From positions 124,001 through 188,000 of the forward strand of contig NZ_LNTY01000025.1 in the NCBI RefSeq assembly GCF_001559595.1: a stretch of 64,000 bases of DNA, given 5' to 3'. A program made the position numbers and the translations under genes. The notes beneath the pieces are model-generated. The model did no database searches, was not told the DNA's origin, and was given only the letters and a program-made list of their open reading frames with translations. Below are positions 1-10,262 of the stretch, piece after piece. The DNA is from Enterovibrio coralii (lineage in GTDB: Bacteria; Pseudomonadota; Gammaproteobacteria; Enterobacterales; Vibrionaceae). Every line of letters starts with the position of its first letter. Position 1 is the stretch's first letter.

Positions 1-1113
1 ACCAGATGCATTGAGGATTGGATTGTATGACGCTTGGATCCAAACCTGACGTCCACCTTTCCCCACACGCTGAAACTCGCCGCTTCTGAACTCGCCTTTT
101 TCTAGGCTTTGCCAAAAAGACTTATAAGCCGAAGAATTTCGAGTCTCCGATGTTACAAACATCGAGTGGTGCTTGCCTTTAACCTCTTCTAATCGGTATC
201 CCATCGCTTTTAAGAAGTTATCGTTCGCATGACAAATTGTGCCGTCCAGATTAAATTCGATAACTGCCTGCGACTTTGAGATGGCATCGATTTGACCAGC
301 ATAATCCGCGTTCTTCATTCGTTGCTCGGTCACGTCCGTGGCAAACTTCACTACTTTGAATGGCTTGCCGTCTTCATCAAAAATCGGATTGTACGATGCG
401 CGAATCCACACCTCTTTCCCGCCTTTGCCCAGACGCTTGTATTGCGCAATTTGAAATTCACCGCGGCCTAACGACTCCCAAAACTGCGCATACTCGGAAG
501 ACTTGGCAACCTCGGGTTCGACAAACATCGCGTGATGCTTACCCTTTATCTCTTCCAGCGAGTAGCCCATCACCGATAGGAAGTTCTCATTGGCGTGGAG
601 AATATTGCCCTTCAAGTCGAACTCAATCACCGCTTGGCTTCGGTTTATCGCATCTATTTGCCCGGCATGGTCAAGGTTTAACGTTTTCTCACGGGTAATG
701 TCTGACGCAAACTTCACGACCTTTTCTACTTGGCCATTCGCGGCATAAACGGGATTGTATGACGCTTGGATCCACACCTCGCGGCCGTTTTTCCCTAATC
801 GCTTGTATTCGTCACTGAATGATTTGCCGTGGGCAAGCCTAACCCAAAAGTCGCGATACCCTGCCGATTTTGCAAATTCGGGGGACACAAACATCGAATG
901 GTGTTTGCCTTTGATTTCGCTAAGTGAGTAGCCCATGACAGACAAGAAGTTGTCATTGGCATGCAGAATTTTGCCCGCCGTATCAAATTCAATGATGGCG
1001 AGCGTTTTATCTAGCGCAGTGATTTTTGCTTCAGCTTCTTTCGTTACAGCAGGTGTGGCACCAAAGATGTTCCCTAACGACCGCAATAGGCTTGATAGTA
1101 TCGACGTTTTCAT
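1..1113 (-). CDS. Tandem-PAS sensory protein, 3' end cut by window edge
   Basis: The first 371 residues are visible; the gene runs off the left edge. After a ~35-residue leader come three consecutive PAS domains in an exact 366-bp (122-codon) repeat, seen in the DNA as GGATTGTATGA-type segments at 20, 386 and 752. Each unit carries the same motifs, a GYxxxEIKGKHH segment and a W.x.ASYNP segment. There is no transmembrane segment in the visible part, so it is probably cytoplasmic. The start at 1113 follows AGGAG. In vibrios such PAS arrays usually end in a methyl-accepting chemotaxis domain, as the gene at 8274-9988 does, but that part lies outside the window, so the output domain is inference. 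Confidence 0.85.
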   Translation of the reverse strand, partial: MKTSILSSLLRSLGNIFGATPAVTKEAEAKITALDKTLAIIEFDTAGKILHANDNFLSVMGYSLSEIKGKHHSMFVSPEFAKSAGYRDFWVRLAHGKSFSDEYKRLGKNGREVWIQASYNPVYAANGQVEKVVKFASDITREKTLNLDHAGQIDAINRSQAVIEFDLKGNILHANENFLSVMGYSLEEIKGKHHAMFVEPEVAKSSEYAQFWESLGRGEFQIAQYKRLGKGGKEVWIRASYNPIFDEDGKPFKVVKFATDVTEQRMKNADYAGQIDAISKSQAVIEFNLDGTICHANDNFLKAMGYRLEEVKGKHHSMFVTSETRNSSAYKSFWQSLEKGEFRSGEFQRVGKGGRQVWIQASYNPILNASG

Positions 1114-1262
1114 TAGTGAGACTCCTGTTTCGATACTAAAAAGGTTAGCCCATATGTCGCATTCTTACTCTCATATTGCGAAAAAATTCAGACAGCTATC
1201 CACTGAAATCACAGACTTCAGCGTCCTTTGAATAGCGTTTCTCGCGCTTCTCTTACCAAAGG

Positions 1263-2057
1263 TTACAACGTTCGACGGGAGGACAACCATGTCGATAGGG
1301 TTTCATTAAATAAATCAGGATGTTCCAGAGGAGCCAAATGATGGGAGCCCGCCAGCATTGAAAATTCGCCGTTGGGGTAAATGGCAGCAAGCACTTTTTT
1401 CGCAGATGGTGGCGTGTAATCATGTTCGGCACTGATGAGATATAGAGGACAGGTAATCTGCGAGAGTTTATCCAATACTTGCCAATTGACGACAGCATTG
1501 AAGGCAGCAATATAGCTTTCTCTGTGGTTCTCACTCCAGCGAGATACGGCTTCTTCCCTCAGGACTTTCATAGACGGATCAGGCAATAGCTTTTTTCCCA
1601 TCAAGGTGGCGATGTTTTCGACAGACACGAATTTGAGCAAGAAGCGGCGGGACAAAAGCATCCACCACTCAATAGCTTTTCGAGGTCTGCATTCTGCAAG
1701 CGCATTAACGACAACTAAACTCGCAACACGAGCAGGTGCACGAATGGATAGCTCCATACCCACCATTCCCCCCATGGAAATACCCACGACAATGGCTTTT
1801 TCCACACCGAGCGCATCGAGCAAAGCTTCAATGACCTCGGCGCAATGGGGAAGTGAAAAGGACGAGATGTCACCGCCTGATGCGCCGTGCAGAGGAAAGT
1901 CAGGCGCAATAACATCATAGTTTAACGAAAAATGGGCGATTTGAGCCTGCCAATCTGCACTGCTTGAACCTAATCCATGAAGAAAGACTAACGGTGAGCC
2001 TTCACCCTTTCTCTCGTAATATATCTGAGTGTTGAAACAGCTGATTGTCAGCATCAT
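1263..2057 (-). CDS. Alpha/beta-fold hydrolase
   Basis: A 264-residue single-domain alpha/beta hydrolase. Visible family features are the oxyanion-hole HGLGSS motif near residue 27, the nucleophile elbow GISMGG around residue 93, and the catalytic histidine in the C-terminal GSHHLAPLEHP segment. The substrate cannot be read from sequence; relatives include esterases and 3-oxoadipate enol-lactonase-like enzymes. The ribosome site is unusual: an AAGGTGG abuts the first of two ATG codons (2057 and 2054), so the second may be used. A perfect parS2 palindrome lies only 5 bp upstream of the start, so ParB2 binding could touch the promoter or leader. Confidence 0.85.
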   Translation of the reverse strand: MMLTISCFNTQIYYERKGEGSPLVFLHGLGSSSADWQAQIAHFSLNYDVIAPDFPLHGASGGDISSFSLPHCAEVIEALLDALGVEKAIVVGISMGGMVGMELSIRAPARVASLVVVNALAECRPRKAIEWWMLLSRRFLLKFVSVENIATLMGKKLLPDPSMKVLREEAVSRWSENHRESYIAAFNAVVNWQVLDKLSQITCPLYLISAEHDYTPPSAKKVLAAIYPNGEFSMLAGSHHLAPLEHPDLFNETLSTWLSSRRTL

Positions 2058-2062
2058 CCACC

Positions 2063-2075
2063 TTTACACTGTAAA
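2063..2075. other. parS2: parS2 centromere site
   Basis: Perfect TTTACACTGTAAA palindrome in the 36-bp gap between the hydrolase start and the acetyltransferase stop. It matches the TTTACAnTGTAAA consensus bound by ParB2 on Vibrio chromosome II. It lies about 20 kb from rctB. Confidence 0.85.
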
Positions 2076-2093
2076 ACGCTAAATAACAGCCAG

Positions 2094-2660
2094 TCAGCCA
2101 ACGCAGCGCAGTGTCTCGATATCCCCACTTTGCATACCCAGCCATTCCTCACGCAACACACCGTAACGCAGCGAGTCGTAATATTCGCCTTTGTAATAGC
2201 GCACTTTGCGAATACGCCCTTCTTGCCGCAACCCCAGCGCCTGCGCACACTTCATCATACGGGGATTTCCAGACCAAGTGGTTAGACCAATACGAGCAAC
2301 ATCGGATTTCTCAAACAGATACGAGATCCACAGCGTCAGGGCTTTTCTGCCAAGCTGTTTTCCCCAATGCTGGGAGGTAAAAAGCGTGATACCCACTTCT
2401 AACCAACGCGTTGATTGATCTTCCCAGTAACAAGATAGGTAACCTATTGCCAGGTCTTGGTGCTCAATAACCATGGCGGTTTCGCCTTCCTTGAGGCGTT
2501 TGAACAGGTTTCGGCGAAACTGAAAACGTGATTGATACTCAAGCGGAAAGTACGGCGCATCATGCTGTTTCCACTCGTTATCAACATAGATAAAGTGCCA
2601 AAGGTGGTCTCTTTCGTCTGCTCTGGCGGGGCGCAAGAAAATATCATCTAGCTGTAACAT
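2094..2660 (-). CDS. GNAT family N-acetyltransferase
   Basis: About 188 residues of the RimJ/RimL-like GNAT type. Visible are the beta-4 strand TRWLEVGITLF, the acetyl-CoA-binding QHWGKQLGRKAL segment (Q-x-x-G-x-x-G type) and a C-terminal GLRQEGRIRK block typical of enzymes acetylating protein N-termini or small amines. The chosen start (ATG at 2660) has AAGG at a workable distance, while an upstream in-frame ATG 69 bp earlier has no ribosome site. It is separated from the hydrolase downstream only by the parS2 site. The acceptor substrate is not predictable. Confidence 0.8.
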   Translation of the reverse strand: MLQLDDIFLRPARADERDHLWHFIYVDNEWKQHDAPYFPLEYQSRFQFRRNLFKRLKEGETAMVIEHQDLAIGYLSCYWEDQSTRWLEVGITLFTSQHWGKQLGRKALTLWISYLFEKSDVARIGLTTWSGNPRMMKCAQALGLRQEGRIRKVRYYKGEYYDSLRYGVLREEWLGMQSGDIETLRCVG

Positions 2661-2919
2661 AATCATCCTTGTTTCTAAGCCGCTCCATGCGGTCTTTTTA
2701 TTCTGATGCCAGTATTCACTGACATTCATATCTAAGCTATCTCAAGCGCGGAATTATCGCGAGAAAAGGTCATAACAACCTCGATGAGATCAGAAATTTC
2801 TTCAGCAAAGGAATTTCTGTATCAATCTTTTGTCTCGAAAGTTGGAAAAGCGGCTCCTCTTTCCTACCCTATTGATAGACCTATTACTAAAATGCACATC
2901 ACTTTTAGGGTAAATGATC

Positions 2920-3333
2920 ATGTCTTTAACGCCGCACCAAGTCACATTGATCACCAAAAGCTTTAAGCAAGTAGAGCCTATCTCTCTGAAAGCTGCTGAG
3001 ATTTTTTACGATACCTTGTTCTCGTACGATCCAACACTGAAACCTCTGTTCAAAGGCGACATGAAACAGCAAGGAAGAAAACTGATGGCGATGATCCATG
3101 CCGCAGTGAGCAGTTTGGATACACCAGACAAACTTGTTCCTATTTTGCAGCAGTTAGCCAAACGCCACGTCAGCTACGGGGTCAAAACCACTCATTTCAC
3201 GCCAGTGTGTAACGCCTTGCTGCATACCCTGAAAATGGGGCTAGGCAGTGATTTCACACCCGAGGTTCGCGACGCCTGGGCAGCCATGCTGCATTTCGTT
3301 GCTGACACCATGAAAGCGGAAATGGCTGCCTAA
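2920..3333 (+). CDS. Single-domain haemoglobin (Vgb-like globin)
   Basis: A 137-residue bacterial globin with no reductase domain. The proximal F8 histidine is His83 in AKRHVSYGV; Tyr30 and a glutamine at 50/51 sit at the B10 and E7 positions, as in Vitreoscilla haemoglobin and flavohaemoglobin globin domains. Family members bind O2 and NO, and related vibrio proteins act in microaerobic growth or NO protection. The start at 2920 is preferred over the in-frame ATG at 2914 because of the AGGG at 2907-2910. The gene stands alone. Function as O2 carrier versus NO scavenger cannot be decided here. Confidence 0.88.
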   Translation: MSLTPHQVTLITKSFKQVEPISLKAAEIFYDTLFSYDPTLKPLFKGDMKQQGRKLMAMIHAAVSSLDTPDKLVPILQQLAKRHVSYGVKTTHFTPVCNALLHTLKMGLGSDFTPEVRDAWAAMLHFVADTMKAEMAA

Positions 3334-3377
3334 TCGGGTTTGCAGCTTGGCCGGTTTGTGACTGAGCAACCGTAAGA

Positions 3378-4067
3378 TTACGCAGCATCATCTCTGGCAA
3401 TGTAAACGGGAGAGCCAGTCGGCTCTCTTTCAGATGCGCGCTTTATCGGCGTGACATACACATCAAACGGCAACTGCGGCGTTAAGAGCGGCATCAACAC
3501 CTCTGTGTTTCTAAGCTCACCATCCAACCACATCTCGCGAATTGCCCTGTCATCAGGCAACATCAAAGGCACTGACTTTGAATGATAAGGCGACAGTGCG
3601 GAATGCGGCGGTAGCGTGATGATGGAGCAAGACGTCGCCGTTTCCCCTGTCACAGGGTGCACCCATTCTTTGTATAGTCCGCCGAACGCAATGGCCTCCT
3701 CAATTGGGTCTATTGCATACGCCTTACCCTTTACGGTTTCAACAAAGCCAGAAGCAGGAATGATGCAACGCGATTGCCGAAACGGCACATAGCCCGCGCT
3801 TCTTTGCACGTTCAGCTTGTCACTTCGGGTGTTAAAACTGGCGTATTTTGATAGCGGTTTGAATCCATCGTCTGTGGGGTCCATCAAGAGCCACCAGATG
3901 GCATCTCGAAGCACGTGTCCACCCTTTTCTTTGATGACGATGCTGACACACTGTGTCGGTGCAATGTCATCATAAACCCTCAAAGGGAGCGGTCCTAAAT
4001 CGACGCCAAGTCCCATCAGAAGCTCATGCATGTAAGGGTCATCTGTCACGTTAAAACGTCCGCACAT
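3378..4067 (-). CDS. SOS response-associated peptidase / abasic-site protein (YedK/HMCES type)
   Basis: A 229-residue SRAP-domain protein. It begins MCGRF, so removal of Met exposes the Cys2 that forms the thiazolidine crosslink with abasic sites in single-stranded DNA. The conserved glutamate lies in IPASGFVE and the catalytic histidine in the PYHSKSVPLML segment, which together define the family. E. coli YedK and human HMCES shield abasic sites at stalled forks. Its length is normal. It is separated from the tor operon by the terminator at 4123-4154. Confidence 0.92.
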   Translation of the reverse strand: MCGRFNVTDDPYMHELLMGLGVDLGPLPLRVYDDIAPTQCVSIVIKEKGGHVLRDAIWWLLMDPTDDGFKPLSKYASFNTRSDKLNVQRSAGYVPFRQSRCIIPASGFVETVKGKAYAIDPIEEAIAFGGLYKEWVHPVTGETATSCSIITLPPHSALSPYHSKSVPLMLPDDRAIREMWLDGELRNTEVLMPLLTPQLPFDVYVTPIKRASEREPTGSPVYIARDDAA

Positions 4068-4122
4068 TGCCGCACCTCAGTTCGAATTTAATATGACACT
4101 CTGGTTATATTCTATCCAATAA

Positions 4123-4154
4123 AAAACGGGAGCTGTACATTCAGCTCCCGTTTT
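4123..4154. terminator. Rho-independent terminator of the tor operon
   Basis: A perfect 13-bp stem (AAAACGGGAGCTG / CAGCTCCCGTTTT) with a 6-nt loop lies 22 bp after the torA stop. Its A and T flanks would allow termination in both directions. Confidence 0.9.
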
Positions 4155-4175
4155 ACTAAGGTTATTCCAAGTGCG

Positions 4176-6652
4176 TTATAGCGTGACCTCAATTGGGCCG
4201 CTAAATGCATTCACAGCTGGTGCTTCACCTTTGAACTTCTCGTACTCAACGATGCAGGTATACGCGCTGCACGCTTGCGCCAGTTCAGATGTGCCGACAT
4301 CAAGGGTGACGGTGTTCGGGTCACCATAGGTATCAATCGCGTTGATTTCAGACCCTGTCGGCCCATACCATGCCCCTTCCTGAATACGAATGACACCACG
4401 CGGATATTGGTCAGACACCACCGCACCCGCAATAAGCTGGCCGCGATCGTTGTAAACACGAATCAAGTCGCCATCTTTGATGCCTTTCTCTTTTGCATCT
4501 TCAGGGTTGATATAGGCAGCTCTCGCCCTTGAACAGTGTAGGTTTCACGCAATGCCGGCGACTCACACATCTGCGAGTGCAAACGCTTGTCGGGGTGACA
4601 CGACTGCAACCAGAACGGGTATTTCTCTGACCCTGGGCCACCATGAGATCGCTCTGCTTTTTCAAACCACATTGGGTGCTCTTGGCAATGTTCGTAGCCA
4701 TAGCTGCCAATCTTACGACTGGTGATCTCTATAAATCCTGATGGTGTTCCCAGAGGGTTAAGCTCGGGATCTTCGCGGAACAATGCATGGCGAACAAAGG
4801 TGTTCCCCTTACCGAAGCTCACATACCCGTCTTTCCAGAAGGTCTTGAAGTCTGGCATCTCAAAGTTGCCTTTGTTAGCCGCCACACACTCGTTGTAGAG
4901 TTTTTCTACCCACTGCATTTCGCCCATCTCCTGCGCGTACTCTTTGTCTTTGTTCAAGCCAAAGCGCGCCGTCAGGCCTTTGAAGATGTCAAAGTCCGTG
5001 CGAGATTGATAGAGCGGATCCACCAGCTTGTGCATGGCAAGTACACCCGTTGCCGAATACGCACCATAGAGGTCGATATCGTTGCGCTCAAACTGGGTAC
5101 ACGCAGGCAACACAATGTCAGAGAAACGGCATGTTGCGGTCCACGCAAAATCAATCGTCACTGCCGTTTCAATGTTGTAGTAGGCCTTCTTCATGCGGTT
5201 GTGGTCTTGGTGGTGATGCCATGGGTTATTGCCGCTGACCACCACCATTTTGATTGGCGGTAAGGTAACCTTACTGCCGTTGTAGTTAATGACCTTACCG
5301 GGCTCTTCAATCGCTTCAATCCAGCGTGCGACCGGAATGGTGCTCGAAAAGCCTTTGAAATCGCTGTTGTTGTATTTTGGCTCCATACCCGGGTCAAGGT
5401 TACGTGGGAAACCGCCAGGGCCAGCAGCCCCCGTGGCAGGCTCGCCAATGCCAGAGTAATGGTGCGCGTATGAAATACCGCCGCCTGGAAGACCAATACC
5501 GCCCAACATGCTCGCAATCACGGCCCCCATCCAATAAGGCTGCTCACCGTGTTGCTGACGCTGGATACACCAGCCAAACATCAACTGAGTACGCTGGCTG
5601 GCCAACATACGGGAGAATTCACGAATCTTATCTGCTGACACACCACAGATTTTCTCTGCCCACTCCGGCGTTTTCTCGACCTTGTCTTTGGTTTTACCCA
5701 TGACGTAATCAATAAAGCCTTCAAACCCGAGGCAATACACCTTAATGAAATCTTTGTCGTAAAGATCTTCGGTGTAAAGGGTGTGAGCAATCGCCAACAT
5801 GAATGGCACATCTGTCTGCGGATTGATGTAGAGATGATCGCAACCCAGATATTTCTGGGTTTTGCTGACGACAGGGTCAACCGAAATCACTTTGATTTCG
5901 CCCTTGTCGACTTTCTCTTTAAGTTTGGCAAACTCGTCATACACATCATGGGTTGGGCACTGCCAACCCACCTGCGCATTTTTCACCGGGTCATTTGCCC
6001 AGATAACGATCTGCTTGGCGTTTTCCAACACCAGTGACCACGACGTTTGCTGCGCATATACCTCGGTAGAGCCAAGGATATACGGCATGATGGTTTGACC
6101 AGCACCCGTGGAGTAGTCACCAATCTTTTTCACAAAGAAACCATGCATGGCCAACGCGCGCTGCATGTGGGTAGTACAACTATGGAACTGGCCGGTCTGA
6201 CGCCACCCTGTTTGGCCCGCAAGTAAGCCAGATGGGCCATAGGTTTTCTGCACACGTTCCAGTTCGCTATAAAACAAATCCAGTGCTTGGTCCCAAGTGA
6301 CACGGACAAAACGGTTATCACCGCGTGTGGTGTTCCATCCTTCCGTGCGCTTCAGCCAGTCCAGCCTTACCATGGGATAGCGAACGCGCGACGGGTTATA
6401 AATCAGCCCTTTCACTCCCTCAAGCATCTCTGTCGGGTGTTTGTCGTGGCTAAACGGTACAACCTCTACAACCTTGCCACCGACAACCCGCGCGCGAAAC
6501 GCGCCCCAGTGGGAGCCGGACGTGCGCCAAGCCCCTTCTAAAAGCTCAGAATTCGCTTCTGCGTTTGTTGCGACAAGTAGGCTTGGTCCAATCACGGTAG
6601 CCGCACTGACCGACAACATGCCTTTGAGGAACGTTCTACGATTCATGGTCAT
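4176..6652 (-). CDS. torA: Trimethylamine-N-oxide reductase, molybdopterin catalytic subunit (frameshifted near 4520)
   Basis: Periplasmic terminal reductase of TMAO respiration, converting TMAO to trimethylamine with electrons from TorC. The N-terminus carries a twin-arginine signal (NRRTFLKG), followed by molybdopterin oxidoreductase domains of the DMSO reductase family and a C-terminal dinucleotide-binding domain. AAGGAG precedes the ATG. The frame breaks near 4520: adding one base (GAG-GCT in place of GAGCT) joins the ~710-residue N-terminal part to the in-frame C-terminal part starting [11 protein letters not shown], giving 825 residues, a typical TorA length. It is the last gene of the torE-torC-torA operon, 13 bp after torC. 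No TorD chaperone gene is nearby. The lesion may be a sequencing error. Confidence 0.92.
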
Positions 6653-6665
6653 GAGTCAGTTCTCC

Positions 6666-7844
6666 TTAATGATCAACAAACGTACTTGAATGCTTCTGTA
6701 GGTACTTCAGTACCAGCACTTGCGTGGCTTGGTCGAAGTTAACAAAACCCATCATGCCGTCGAACATGCCCGGCCACGTGTTGGCATCAAAGTGCGCAAC
6801 ATCTGGTTGGGTGTGGCAGAGGCTACAGTTGGTGTCGTACGCTTGTTTTGCTTCTGTCCAGACAGGGTCGATGCTCTCTACGAAGTCTGCTTTTTTCGCC
6901 CAAAGATCGACTTCAATGCGCTGCCAAGTCAGGCCTGTGAGGTCATCTTCTTTGGTTTCAAAAGTACGAATATCTGTTTGGCTTTGTGCCACGGCTTTAG
7001 ACAGTGCCGCCGAAGGGATATTCAAACCGAAATCTTCATAGACAACACGACCAAAGCCTTTCATTTTCCGCCAGCCCGTCAAAGAGACTTTGATAGCTTC
7101 ATCACTGTCGTCAAGAACAGTCACCATGGTCGCAGGCTCTAACACGCCACCGTCATTTTTGAGGTCTTTGTCTGTGTACATTTCAAGGAAGTTCACACTG
7201 TAAAGTGGCTTGTCTTTGTCATAGCTGGTGCTGTGAGACAGAGAGATCAACTTGCCAAGCATGCCGCCCGTTGAGTCCATTTCCGCGGGCAGTTCGTGGG
7301 CAATCCCTTTATGACAATCAATACAACTTTGGTCCGTTTGGGCTGCATGGGTCATTTGAATACGTGCCGCAGGGCGAAGGTTTTCAAGCTGCATACTCTC
7401 GTACTTGTGGCATGCCTTACATTCGGCAGACCCATTGGCGGAAAACCTCGCCCATTCGTGTTGAGCAAGTTCTAGCCGCTTATCGAGGAATTTCTCGCGG
7501 GTGCCGATGACACCGAATATCTGTGCAAACACCTCTTTACTGGCCTGCATTTTCCGCGCGATTTTATCGGTCCAATTATGCGGAACATGACAGTCAGGAC
7601 AGGTGGCTCTCACCCCTGACGTGTTTGACCAGTGAACCGTTTTTTGCAGCTCTGGATAAACGTTGTCTCTCATTGAGTGGCACGAAATACAGAATTGCTC
7701 AGTGTTGGTTAGCTCCAGCGCAGTGTTAAAGCCACCCCAGAAGATGACCCCAGCAATAAAGCCCCCAAGAGTAAGTGTACCAAGACTGATTTTGGTGGCC
7801 GGGCGTCTTAACGTCGCCCAGAGTTTACGAAGAAATTCTTTCAT
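6666..7844 (-). CDS. torC: Pentahaem c-type cytochrome TorC (NapC/NirT family)
   Basis: A 392-residue membrane-anchored cytochrome that passes electrons from menaquinol to TorA. One N-terminal transmembrane helix (about residues 20-40) is followed by the NapC/NirT four-haem core and a TorC-specific C-terminal region with a fifth haem. The five CXXCH motifs are CISCH, CPDCH, CKACH, CIDCH and CSLCH. The arrangement of four N-terminal haems plus one distal haem distinguishes TorC from NapC. It lies between torE (39 bp gap) and torA (13 bp gap) on the same strand. Confidence 0.93.
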   Translation of the reverse strand: MKEFLRKLWATLRRPATKISLGTLTLGGFIAGVIFWGGFNTALELTNTEQFCISCHSMRDNVYPELQKTVHWSNTSGVRATCPDCHVPHNWTDKIARKMQASKEVFAQIFGVIGTREKFLDKRLELAQHEWARFSANGSAECKACHKYESMQLENLRPAARIQMTHAAQTDQSCIDCHKGIAHELPAEMDSTGGMLGKLISLSHSTSYDKDKPLYSVNFLEMYTDKDLKNDGGVLEPATMVTVLDDSDEAIKVSLTGWRKMKGFGRVVYEDFGLNIPSAALSKAVAQSQTDIRTFETKEDDLTGLTWQRIEVDLWAKKADFVESIDPVWTEAKQAYDTNCSLCHTQPDVAHFDANTWPGMFDGMMGFVNFDQATQVLVLKYLQKHSSTFVDH

Positions 7845-7883
7845 GATGGTCTACTCGTTGTCGAAGTTAGGCGGGTTTGTTGC

Positions 7884-8063
7884 TCAGCCGTGGCCTGGAG
7901 GCCCAAAAATAAATACCTGACTCATCCACACGAGAAAGCCATAACCACCGATCAAAACAACGCTCAAGACCGGGAAAAGAAATACGGTGATAAGGAAGAA
8001 AGCACGCCACTCGAATGTCCCTTTTTCGGGTTCTTTGACGATATCGGTTTCGTTGTTGTCCAT
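7884..8063 (-). CDS. torE: TorE / NapE-like small membrane protein
   Basis: A 59-residue protein with one transmembrane segment and the NapE/TorE signature: a charged N-terminus, an FFLITVFLFPVLSV helix, then GYGFLVWM and the terminal FGPPG. Homologues lie first in tor operons of Vibrio and Shewanella; their exact role in electron transfer is unresolved. The ATG at 8063 is preferred with GAGG upstream; an in-frame GTG at 8078 is possible. No clear TorR boxes were recognised in the 200 bp upstream. Confidence 0.85.
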   Translation of the reverse strand: MDNNETDIVKEPEKGTFEWRAFFLITVFLFPVLSVVLIGGYGFLVWMSQVFIFGPPGHG

Positions 8064-8230
8064 GACATTGTCCCTCACTATCTCCAGCGAAGATCTTCTT
8101 GCTTCGACTGGATTACAATTATGCTCATGACAAGTCTAGGTGAGAGATGCACACTTCGTGTCTCTTTATTGATGCATTTATTAACACATTTGCTTTGTTT
8201 ACAGTACGGTAGGCGATTTTTTGGCGGGCA

Positions 8231-8264
8231 AGAAAAAGGGAGACCAAGTACAACTTGTCTCCCT
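8231..8264 (-). terminator. Terminator after the PAS chemoreceptor gene
   Basis: Stem AGGGAGAC / GTCTCCCT extended by an inner AAGT/ACTT pair. On the minus strand it is followed by a T-run (plus-strand A's at 8232-8236), 10 bp past the stop of the gene at 8274-9988. Confidence 0.75.
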
Positions 8265-8273
8265 CTCTACATT

Positions 8274-9988
8274 TTATTGACCGGTTGCTACTTTCAGGAC
8301 GTCAGAAAGCTCTGTCAGTAATTTTTGCGTATCGTCAGACAGGCGGTTAATTTCGTTGGTGGATTCGGAAGAGCGTGAGGCCAATTGACGCACCTCATCC
8401 GCAACCACAGCGAAACCTCGACCATGCTCACCCGCACGTGCTGCCTCGATCGCGGCATTAAGTGCCAACAAGTTGGTTTGCTCTGAAATACCATCGATGA
8501 CTTTGGCGATGTTAGAGATTTCTGAACTCGATTTCGCCACGCCATCCATGATCTCACCCATGCCATCGCGCTGCTGCACTTGCGCAGTGACGTCTTTCAC
8601 AAACGCCGTGTACATGGTTTTTCCATCCAATTTGACTCTGGACAGAGACAGCAAACCGTAATAAATCTGGCCGTCTTTGCGGTGAATCGGCACTTCTCGA
8701 CTTGAGCCGACGATCTTGTCGTGGCCAGTTTTACGATTCGCATTCACATAGCTGTCGTGGTTGCCCTGAATTTCAGGCGGAACCAACATTTTGATGTTTT
8801 GGCCAATCACTTCGTCGGACGAGTAGCCCCACAGTGTTTCAGCCGCAGGGTTAAAGAAGGTCACGATGTTGTCATCATCAATCGTCACCACAGCATCCAA
8901 GGCTGAGACAAGGTTTGGTTGATGGCTTCTTGCGCCATGCGCTGTGCCGTAATGTCACGGACAAACGCGGTATAGCCAATGCTGCCACCCACATCAACCT
9001 TAGACAGAGAAAAATTCACCCAGATACGGCTTCCATCTTTTTTCTCTAGCTCCAACTCTCGCGCCGAGCCAACGATTTTGTTGTTTCCTGTACGGCGGTT
9101 GTTGTTGACGTAGTTGTCGTGGTTGGCTTGAAACTCCTTCGGCACCAACATTTTCACGTTTTCGCCAATCACTTCATCTGAGTTATAGCCCCAAAGCTCT
9201 TCTGCCGCAGGATTGAAGAAGGTCACCAGGTTGTTTTGGTCGATACTGATCACTGCATCGATCGCCTGTCGCAACACTTGCTCATTTTCTTCTCGCGCCA
9301 ACTTCTCTTTGGTAATGTCCCTTGCAAAGGCGGTATAGCCGACTTCACCCGCGACCTCCGTGCGAGACAAAGACAGATTGGCCCAGATTTTAGTGCCATC
9401 TCGGCGTTCAAGTTCCACATCTCGGCTGGTACCGACAATGATGTCAACCTTGGTCTGGCGGTTGGTGTTGACATAAGTATCATGGAAGCTGCGTATCTCT
9501 TTTGGCACCAGCATCTTGACGTTATTGCCAATCACTTCTTCTGCTTTGTAGCCCCAAAGTGCTTCTGCCGCAGCATTCATGTACGTGACGTTATTATTCC
9601 CGTCTATCGACACAACACTGTTCACGGACTGCGACAACATTTGCTCTACGCGCTGTTGTTCTTGAAGGGCTGCCGAAACATCTTTTACGAAGACAGACCA
9701 GCCATCACCGCCCGAGGTTTTAATTCGAGAAATCGACATCTCGACCCAGATTGTCGCACCGTCAGAGCCTCGCATTTCTTGGCGAGAGATCCCCTCTTGC
9801 ATTGCCCCCAGTTGCAATTCGCCGATGTCTTTTCCCATCAGTGAACTCGCTTGCTTGTTAAAGAGGCGTTCTGCTGCTGCGTTGAGGTAGCTAATACGGT
9901 TCTTTTTATCGGTGTAAACAATGGCATCAGTTGCTTTATCAAGCACTTGCTTCATCACACCGTCTTGGCTATTTCCAAACAATCCCAT
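8274..9988 (-). CDS. Four-PAS methyl-accepting chemotaxis protein (frameshifted near 8903)
   Basis: Cytoplasmic-looking chemoreceptor without transmembrane helices. Four PAS domains in a row are followed by a short MCP signalling tip with the diagnostic hairpin [24 protein letters not shown] 2-4 are close paralogues sharing WGY..DEVIG, KMLVP, HD.YV and IVG motifs. The frame breaks between PAS3 and PAS4 near 8903: restoring one G (CAG-GCC for CAGCC) recovers the linker [15 protein letters not shown], matching the start of the other PAS units, and gives 571 residues. The MCP part is short, with no long methylation helices visible. Ligand unknown; related PAS receptors sense redox or oxygen, which would fit the adjacent tor operon, but that is inference. 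Confidence 0.88.
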
Positions 9989-10152
9989 AGCACGTGTCCC
10001 ACTTTGCTCGTCATTGTAATAATTAGTCGCGCTTTTGCGTCACCTGTTCAAATAGTAGACAGCAAAACAAAGTCCAACAAATTCTTACTGAAAGTATGTG
10101 CCAACCACACATTTCCACTCACTTCATATGGTTATTATGCTCAACCTAACGG

Positions 10153-10165
10153 TTTACAGTGTAAA
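10153..10165. other. parS2: parS2 centromere site
   Basis: Perfect TTTACAGTGTAAA palindrome in the intergenic region between the chemoreceptor gene and the GH13 gene, matching the chromosome II parS consensus. Confidence 0.85.
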
Positions 10166-10262
10166 AGTCGTCGCAAATTCATACTCGAGAACGTGTGAAC
10201 TCAACTAGGATGAAAGTTAAACCACTAACAGCCTCTAACTGATTGGAAAAGATAGTAAAAGC

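Noticed and set aside
20..762. Regularly spaced repeats at the left edge, considered as a possible CRISPR or integron-type array
   Set aside because: The 366-bp period is in frame and encodes PAS domains.
2911..2922. ATGATCATG at the globin start codon, resembling an iteron core
   Set aside because: Isolated, no extension, and explained by two overlapping start codons.
7192..7204. TTCACACTGTAAA, one mismatch from parS2, inside torC
   Set aside because: Coding sequence explains it; a single degenerate copy within a gene is not convincing as a centromere site.
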